Shown: in pieces, positions 58,978-64,000 of the stretch
How positions within the stretch are numbered: position 1 is the stretch's first letter
How the letters are laid out: the number at the start of each line of letters is the position of its first letter
DNA from: a bacterium
Lineage (GTDB): Bacteria > Desulfobacterota > Binatia > DP-6
Assembly (NCBI GenBank): GCA_026129405.1
Contig: JAHCID010000001.1
Location: 961,237-1,025,236 of the forward strand
Length of the DNA stretch: 64,000 bases
Reading direction: 5' to 3'
Program-made: the position numbers and the translations under genes
Notes under the pieces: generated by a model
Told to the model about the DNA's origin: nothing
Database searches by the model: none
What the model saw: the letters and a program-made list of their open reading frames with translations, nothing else

Positions 58978-59678
58978 GATCGGACTGCTGCTCGCGGTGA
59001 CGGTGCTCGTCTGTTCCGCGGCGGCGCAGCCCGCACGCGAGGCGGCGCCGGCCGGGGGCGGTCTCCTCGGCTTCGGCGGCTTCGGCAGCGGCAAGGGGCC
59101 GGTGACGGTCACGTCCGACCGCCTCGAGTACGACTACAAGGCGAACGTCGTCGTCTACCGCGGCCTGGTCGAGGTGGTGCAGGGCGAGGTCAAGCTGAAG
59201 AGCGACACGCTGACGATCACGCTCGCCGACGACGAGCGGCCCGCGGGCAAGCTCGGCGGCAGCAAGGAGGCGGCCAGGCCGGAGGACGCGGCCGCCGACC
59301 CGGCCCCGGCCGCCGCCGCGCCGGGCGCCGCCGGCGCCCGGGCCTGCCGCGACCGGCGATCCGCGCGTGAAGGAGATCGTCGCGCAGGGCAGCGTCCGCA
59401 TCGACCAGGGCACGCGTTGGGCGGTCGGCGGGCGTGCGGTCTACGATCAGGCGGCGCGCACCTTCGTCCTCACCGAGAACCCCGTGCTGCACGACGGACC
59501 GAACGAGGTCGCGGGCGATCGGGTCATCGTCTACCTCGACGAGGACCGCAGCGTGGTCGAGGGCGGCCGGCGGCGGGTGAAGGCCGTGCTCTACCCCGAC
59601 GAGAAGCAGAACGGCGGGGGCGGCGACGGGCGCCGGAAGAAGGGCGCGCAGACCACGGCGGCGGGGACGACGCCGTGA
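58961..59678 (+). pseudogene. lptA: LptA/OstA periplasmic LPS bridge protein, frameshifted in the linker
   Basis: Frame 2 from ATG 58961 gives a signal peptide and the first OstA half ('[20 protein letters not shown]', '[18 protein letters not shown]') to an Ala/Pro linker. The second half continues in frame 3: '[20 protein letters not shown]', '[20 protein letters not shown]', '[20 protein letters not shown]', ending at TGA 59676-59678. One extra base in the GC-rich run around 59,335-59,342 (CCCGGG) explains the shift. LptA is normally essential for LPS transport, so sequencing error is at least as likely as mutation. Confidence 0.82.
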
Positions 59679-60412
59679 ACGGCGCCGGCGCGGCCCTGCT
59701 GCGCGCCGAGGGACTCACCAAGTCGTTCGGCGGCCGCTGCGTGGTGAACCGCATCAGCATCGAGGTGGCCGCCGGCGAGGTCGTCGGTCTCCTCGGTCCG
59801 AACGGCGCGGGCAAGACGACGAGCTTCCACATGATGGTCGGGCTGCAGCGTCCCGACGCCGGCCGCGTGCTCTTGAGCGGCGAGGAGGTCACCGAGCTGC
59901 CGATGTTCGAGCGCGCCCGGCGCGGCATCGGCTATCTGCCGCAGGAGGCGTCGGTGTTCCGCAAGCTCACCGTCGAAGAGAACATCCTCGCGATCCTCGA
60001 GACGCTCGACCTCGACGCCGTCGAGCGTCGCAAGCGCCTCCAGCAGCTGCTCGACGAGCTCGGCATCGCGCGCCTGGCAAAGAGCAAGGCCTACTCGCTG
60101 TCGGGCGGAGAACGTCGCCGATTGGAGATCACGCGCGCGCTCGTCATCAGCCCGTCGTTCATGCTCCTCGACGAGCCATTCGCAGGCATCGATCCCATCG
60201 CCGTGGTTGACATTCAGAGCATTGTCACCCAGTTAAAGACGCGAGGCATCGGAGTCCTGATCACCGATCACAACGTGCGCGAGACGCTCGGAATCTGCGA
60301 TCGCGCGTACATCGTGAACGAAGGCGCGGTGCTCGAAGAAGGGGTGCCCGCGCACATCGCCGCGAGTCGGCGCGCGCGGGAGATATACCTCGGCGAGAAA
60401 TTCCGACTGTAG
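59675..60412 (+). CDS. lptB: LPS export ATPase LptB
   Basis: 245 residues from GTG 59675 (GTGA overlap with lptA). ABC ATPase with Walker A '[11 protein letters not shown]', signature '[17 protein letters not shown]', Walker B '[14 protein letters not shown]' and the switch His in '[11 protein letters not shown]'. '[20 protein letters not shown]' is characteristic of LptB. It powers LPS extraction from the inner membrane with LptFG, which are not in this window. Confidence 0.96.
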   Translation: MNGAGAALLRAEGLTKSFGGRCVVNRISIEVAAGEVVGLLGPNGAGKTTSFHMMVGLQRPDAGRVLLSGEEVTELPMFERARRGIGYLPQEASVFRKLTVEENILAILETLDLDAVERRKRLQQLLDELGIARLAKSKAYSLSGGERRRLEITRALVISPSFMLLDEPFAGIDPIAVVDIQSIVTQLKTRGIGVLITDHNVRETLGICDRAYIVNEGAVLEEGVPAHIAASRRAREIYLGEKFRL

Positions 60413-60439
60413 TATGCTGCGCCTCAGGTAACCGAGATC

Positions 60440-61924
60440 GTGGACACCCGGATCGCGCTCCAACATCGTCTGACGCAGCAGCTGGTGATGACGCCGCAGC
60501 TGAGGCAGGCGATCAAGATCCTCCAGGTGTCGCGTGCCGAGCTCGAGTCGCTGATCGATCAGGAGCTCACCGAGAACCCGGTCCTCGAAGAGAATCTCAC
60601 CGAGGAGAAGATCGACACCGAGGTTCCGACCGTCGACGGGCTCGAGACGCCGGCCACCGAAGAGTGGGCCGTCGAGCAGCAGTCGAAGGAGACGAGCGAC
60701 GACATCCCGCAGGCCTCCACGATCGACCAGATCGATTGGAAGGACTTCGCGGAGAACTACGGCAACGACCTGCACGGCTCGATGAGCGGCGGCGCGGCCG
60801 ACGACGACGACGAGCGCCGCCCCGCGCTCGAGAACGTCCTCGTGAAGCGCACGCAGCTGCCCGACCACCTCATGTGGCAGCTCCGCCTCTCGGACATGTC
60901 GCACGACGAGAAGGAGATCGGCGCGCTCATCGTCGGCAGCCTCGACAAGGACGGCTACCTGACGCTGTCCGTCGACGAGATCGCCTTCCTCTGCAACGTG
61001 TGGCCGGACACCACGCTCGTCGACCAGACGCTCCGCCGCGTGCAGGAGTTCGATCCGCCCGGCGTCGCCGCGCGCGACCTCGCCGAGTGCCTGCTGATCC
61101 AGCTGCGCCAGCTCGGCTCCGACGACGACTCGCTGCCGGCCCGCATCGTGCGCGACCACCTGCCGATGCTCGAGAGCCGCCGCTTCGACCGCCTCGCGCG
61201 TGAGCTCGGCGTCGGCGTCGAGCAGATCGCCGAGGCGACGAAGATCATCTCGGTGCTCGAGCCCAAGCCGGGCCGTGACTACCACGACGGCGAGACCCGC
61301 TACGTCACCCCCGACGTCTACGTGCAGAAGGTCGGTGAGGAGTGGGTCGTGACGCTGAACGAGGACGGTCTGCCGCGGCTGCGGGTGTCGTCGTTCTACA
61401 AGCAGATGCTCGGCAACGGCGGTACGTCCGAGGCGCGCAGCTACATCCAAGAGAAGATGCGGGCGGCGGCGTGGCTCATCAAGTCGATCCACCAGCGCCA
61501 GCGGACGCTCTACATGGTCACCTCGAGCATCGTGAAGTTCCAGGAGGAGTTCCTGGAGAAGGGCGTGTCGATGCTGCGCCCGCTGGTGCTGAAAGACGTC
61601 GCGAACGACATCGGCATGCACGAGTCCACGGTCAGCCGCGCGACCGCCGGCAAATACGTGCACACGCCGCAGGGCACCTTCGAGCTCAAGTACTTCTTCA
61701 CCTCGAGCCTGCGCAGCGGGCAGGGCGAGGAGATCTCGGCCGAGAGCGTGAAGGAGAAGATCCGCGGCATCATCGCGAAGGAAGACGCGCGGAAGCCGCT
61801 GAGCGATCAGTACATCGCCGAGCTGCTCAAGAAGGAGCAGATCGACATCGCGCGCCGCACGGTGGCGAAGTACCGCGAGCTGATGGGCATCCTGCCGTCG
61901 TCGAAGCGCAAGCAGGTGTACTGA
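60440..61924 (+). CDS. rpoN: RNA polymerase sigma-54 factor
   Basis: 494 residues from GTG 60440. Region I: 'LQHRLTQQLVMTPQLRQAIK', 'LIDQELTENPVLEE'. Region III contains the core-binding and DNA-binding parts ('MLRPLVLKDVANDIGMHEST', 'VSRATAGKYVHTPQGTFELK') and the RpoN box 'ARRTVAKYRE' near the end. It directs transcription from -24/-12 promoters and needs AAA+ activators; none is encoded in the window. Lies 27 bases after lptB, as in many proteobacteria. Confidence 0.97.
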   Translation: MDTRIALQHRLTQQLVMTPQLRQAIKILQVSRAELESLIDQELTENPVLEENLTEEKIDTEVPTVDGLETPATEEWAVEQQSKETSDDIPQASTIDQIDWKDFAENYGNDLHGSMSGGAADDDDERRPALENVLVKRTQLPDHLMWQLRLSDMSHDEKEIGALIVGSLDKDGYLTLSVDEIAFLCNVWPDTTLVDQTLRRVQEFDPPGVAARDLAECLLIQLRQLGSDDDSLPARIVRDHLPMLESRRFDRLARELGVGVEQIAEATKIISVLEPKPGRDYHDGETRYVTPDVYVQKVGEEWVVTLNEDGLPRLRVSSFYKQMLGNGGTSEARSYIQEKMRAAAWLIKSIHQRQRTLYMVTSSIVKFQEEFLEKGVSMLRPLVLKDVANDIGMHESTVSRATAGKYVHTPQGTFELKYFFTSSLRSGQGEEISAESVKEKIRGIIAKEDARKPLSDQYIAELLKKEQIDIARRTVAKYRELMGILPSSKRKQVY

Positions 61925-61960
61925 GCGCGAGATCCGCGCCCGGGGTGCGGGAGGGGCTGC

Positions 61961-62509
61961 ATGCAAGTCACCGTCACGTTCCGCCACGTCGACCCGACGC
62001 CGGCGCTGCGCGACCATGCCGAGCGCAAGGTCACGCACATGGTGAAGAAGTACCTGCGGCGTCCGGGCGACGCGCACGTCATCCTGAGCGTCATCAAGTC
62101 GCGCCACCTGGCGGAGATCACGCTCCAGGCGCAGCACGTGTCGATGGTCGCCAAGGAGACGACGCACGATCTCTACTCGGCGATCGACCTCGCCGTCGCC
62201 AAGCTCGCGCACCAGGCGCAGAAGCTGAAGGCGAAGCGTGCGGACCGTAAGGGCGTCGCGAGCGTGCGCGAGGTGTTGCCGGAGCCGGAGGCCGCGAAGG
62301 CGACGAAGCCCGCGAAGGCGAAGAAGACGCTGCCGCGCACCGAGCGCGTCATGCTGCCGCTGCTCACCGTCGAGCAGGCCATCGCCCGGTTCGAGCAGAC
62401 CGAGCCCGTCTTCATCTGCTTCACCAACGAGGCGGACGAGCGCCTCCACATCGTCTACCGGCGGCCCGACGGGCGGCTGGGTCTCGTCAAGCCCGTTCCG
62501 GGGCGCTAG
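61961..62509 (+). CDS. hpf: Ribosome hibernation promoting factor, long form
   Basis: 182 residues. N-terminal S30AE domain ('MQVTVTFRHVDPTPALRDHA', 'VIKSRHLAEITLQAQHVSMV', 'DLYSAIDLAVAKLAHQAQKL'), a Lys/Ala linker, and the C-terminal dimerisation domain ('LTVEQAIARFEQTEPVFICF'). The long form pairs 70S ribosomes into 100S dimers in stationary phase. GGGAGGGG precedes ATG 61961. It follows rpoN, the usual place for hpf. Confidence 0.93.
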   Translation: MQVTVTFRHVDPTPALRDHAERKVTHMVKKYLRRPGDAHVILSVIKSRHLAEITLQAQHVSMVAKETTHDLYSAIDLAVAKLAHQAQKLKAKRADRKGVASVREVLPEPEAAKATKPAKAKKTLPRTERVMLPLLTVEQAIARFEQTEPVFICFTNEADERLHIVYRRPDGRLGLVKPVPGR

Positions 62510-62518
62510 TACGCGCCC

Positions 62519-62980
62519 ATGAAGATCGAGGACATCCTCCCCGAGGAGCTGGTCGTCCCGGAGCTGGAGGCCCGGTCCAAGTCTGAGGTCCTCGAGGAGC
62601 TGGCGGGGCGGGTCGCCGCCCAGTACCCTGAGCTGAACCGCACCCGCCTGGTCCAGGCCCTGGAAGACCGCGAGCGTCTCAACAGCACGGCGCTCGGCGA
62701 CGGCGTCGCGATCCCGCACGGGAAGCTGCCCGGCATCCGCCGCGTCTTCGCCGCCTTCGGGCGCAGCCGGGCCGGCGTCGATTTCCAGTCGCTCGACGGC
62801 AAGCCGACGCACCTCTTCTTCCTGCTCGTCGCGCCCGAGGACTCCGCCGGGGCGCACCTGAAGGCGCTGGCCCGCATCTCGCGTCTCCTGAAGGACCAGA
62901 GCTTCCGCGAGCGCCTGCTCGCCGCCGGCGACGCGGCCGCGATCTACCAGACGATCCGCGACGAGGACGCGCGGTACTGA
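62519..62980 (+). CDS. ptsN: PTS IIA-like nitrogen regulatory protein
   Basis: 153 residues. Phosphorylation site His67 in 'GDGVAIPHGKLPG', plus 'KPTHLFFLLVAPEDSAGAHL' and 'ALARISRLLKDQSFRERLLA'. IIA-Ntr receives phosphate through PtsP and NPr and regulates potassium transport, nitrogen and envelope functions. Nine bases after hpf and two before hprK, so clearly one operon. Confidence 0.94.
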   Translation: MKIEDILPEELVVPELEARSKSEVLEELAGRVAAQYPELNRTRLVQALEDRERLNSTALGDGVAIPHGKLPGIRRVFAAFGRSRAGVDFQSLDGKPTHLFFLLVAPEDSAGAHLKALARISRLLKDQSFRERLLAAGDAAAIYQTIRDEDARY

Positions 62981-62981
62981 G

Positions 62982-63917
62982 ATGGTCACCGTCGCCGGGC
63001 TGCTCGCGGCCGCGGAGGCGGGGATGGACCTCCGGCTCGTCGCCGGCGACCGCGACCTCGGGCGAGCGATCGCGCAGCCGCGGCTCCAGCAGCCGGGCCT
63101 CGCCCTGGCGGGCTACCTGCCGCAGCTGCACCCCGATCGCGTGCAGGTGCTCGGCAACAGCGAGGTCTCCTATCTCGCCACGCTGACGCCCGAGGGCGCG
63201 CGCGCCGCAGTCGCGGCCGTGGCTGCCGCCGGCGTCGCGTGCTTCGTCGTCACGAACGGCACGCTCCCGCCCGCGGCGCTCGTCGAGCCGGCCACGGCAG
63301 CCGGCGTTCCGGTGCTGACGACGACGCTGCGGACGGGCGAGTTCATCCGGCTCGCCGCGGCGTGGCTCGAGGAGCAGCTGGCGCCGGAGACGACGATGCA
63401 CGGCGACCTCGTCGAGGTGCACGGCCTCGGCATCCTGATCTCCGGCCGCAGCGGCATCGGCAAGAGCGAGGCGGCGCTCGATCTCGTCGCCCGCGGCCAT
63501 CGCCTGGTGGCGGACGACGCCGTCCTCGTGCGCCGCATCTCGCCGAGCGTCCTGCGCGGCCGGGCCGCCGAGCTGCTCCGGCATCACATGGAGATCCGCG
63601 GCCTGGGCGTCATCGACGTCGAGGCCCTCTTCGGCACGCTCGCGACGCTCGACGAGCACCGGATCGACCTGGTCGTCGAGCTGAGCGAGTGGGCGCCCGG
63701 CGCGGACCGGCTCGGCCTGGCCCACGACACGATCTCGCTCCTCGAGGTGGCGCTCCCGGTCGTGCGGCTGCCGGTGCAGCCGGCCCGCAGCATCGCGCTG
63801 CTGATCGAGACCGCGGCCCGCAACCAGCTCCTGCGCTGGCGGGGACGGCACAGCGCCGCCGACTTCGCCGCCCGCATCGACGCGCGAGCGGCAGGCGGGG
63901 GCCGGGATCGGACCTGA
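62982..63917 (+). CDS. hprK: HPr kinase/phosphorylase
   Basis: 311 residues. N-terminal domain to ~130, then the kinase core with His140, Walker A GRSGIGKS (155-162), 'GHRLVADDAV' (Asp178-179) and the family signature 'MEIRGLGVIDVEALFG'. It phosphorylates or dephosphorylates a serine on HPr/NPr. In Gram-negative bacteria it accompanies ptsN and is linked to regulation rather than sugar uptake. The signature distinguishes it from the paralogous P-loop protein at 53.1 kb. Confidence 0.95.
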   Translation: MVTVAGLLAAAEAGMDLRLVAGDRDLGRAIAQPRLQQPGLALAGYLPQLHPDRVQVLGNSEVSYLATLTPEGARAAVAAVAAAGVACFVVTNGTLPPAALVEPATAAGVPVLTTTLRTGEFIRLAAAWLEEQLAPETTMHGDLVEVHGLGILISGRSGIGKSEAALDLVARGHRLVADDAVLVRRISPSVLRGRAAELLRHHMEIRGLGVIDVEALFGTLATLDEHRIDLVVELSEWAPGADRLGLAHDTISLLEVALPVVRLPVQPARSIALLIETAARNQLLRWRGRHSAADFAARIDARAAGGGRDRT

Positions 63918-63968
63918 CGGCCCGTCCAGCGTGCATGAGCAGGCGTCGACGGGCACAATGATCGCGGC

Positions 63969-64000
63969 ATGAACGCCGGCCTGCGCGCGATCGTCGTCAC
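63969..64000 (+). CDS. Start of the next gene, possibly rapZ
   Basis: Eleven codons only (MNAGLRAIVVT) before the right edge. In deltaproteobacterial operons hprK is usually followed by rapZ, whose product begins with a short strand such as 'IVVTGLSGSGKS', consistent with these residues. The identity is an inference from gene order. Confidence 0.4.
   Translation, partial: MNAGLRAIVV

Noticed and set aside
59320-59370. Programmed ribosomal frameshift in lptA
   Set aside because: No slippery heptamer or following pseudoknot is evident, and neighbouring genes show similar unprogrammed shifts.

Overview
The window is very GC-rich DNA (well above 65 % by eye, not computed) with densely packed, often overlapping genes (ATGA, GTGA and TGATG junctions). 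Kdo and Lpt genes mark a diderm with lipopolysaccharide. The order kdsB-pyrG-kdsA-kdsD ... lptC-lptA-lptB-rpoN-hpf-ptsN-hprK is that of Deltaproteobacteria in the broad sense. Secreted proteins with Cys-rich helical modules, a poly-Thr 'TTTTTLPP' linker and a shared C-terminal beta-type domain suggest an uncultured relative such as the Binatota; that placement is inference.

Layout. 0-11 kb: an MtfA-type metallopeptidase end, an HDOD protein behind a long RNA hairpin, a penicillin-binding-protein/beta-lactamase fold protein lacking its catalytic residues, a 1134-residue beta-propeller/dihaem cytochrome, an alpha/beta hydrolase, DoxX, an acyl-CoA synthetase and a TonB-like lipoprotein. 11-25 kb: a dnaE2 gene without its polymerase core, a secreted metallo-beta-lactamase-fold hydrolase, an exo/endonuclease-fold membrane protein, ccdAB, a carotenoid oxygenase with a TetR regulator and twin operators, small secreted Cys proteins, and a broken imuB 3' remnant. 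24-34 kb: a MocR regulator, a small-membrane-protein/AhpD operon, a crotonase/MaoC/lipoprotein run, an SDR, methyltransferase, esterase and dolichol-phosphate-type glycosyltransferase. 34-43 kb: an acetyltransferase, a CPA2 antiporter that has lost its RCK region, a hybrid histidine kinase, two acyl-CoA dehydrogenases, a CHRD protein and a frameshifted CnoX-type thioredoxin.

43-64 kb is the envelope and regulation region. kdsB-pyrG-kdsA-kdsD make CMP-Kdo precursors, and lpxL-like, lptC, lptA and lptB acylate and export LPS. rpoN-hpf-ptsN-hprK add sigma-54, ribosome hibernation and a nitrogen-type PTS. Between kdsD and lptC lies about 10 kb of accessory DNA: secreted repeat proteins, an MFS transporter with a 14-G tract abutting its start, and a cassette of PqqD-like protein, HPr-kinase-like P-loop protein, two GT2 glycosyltransferases and a nucleotidyltransferase-fold protein. 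I consider this cassette the best candidate for an undescribed system.

A recurrent oddity is broken genes: dnaE2, imuB, the CPA2 antiporter, cnoX, the nucleotidyltransferase end, an unidentified domain remnant, lpxL-like and lptA. Some look like real decay (both mutasome genes). Others, especially single-base shifts in GC tracts of lptA and lpxL, may be sequence error; read-level checks would separate these. I saw no tRNA, rRNA, CRISPR array, insertion sequence or replication origin.
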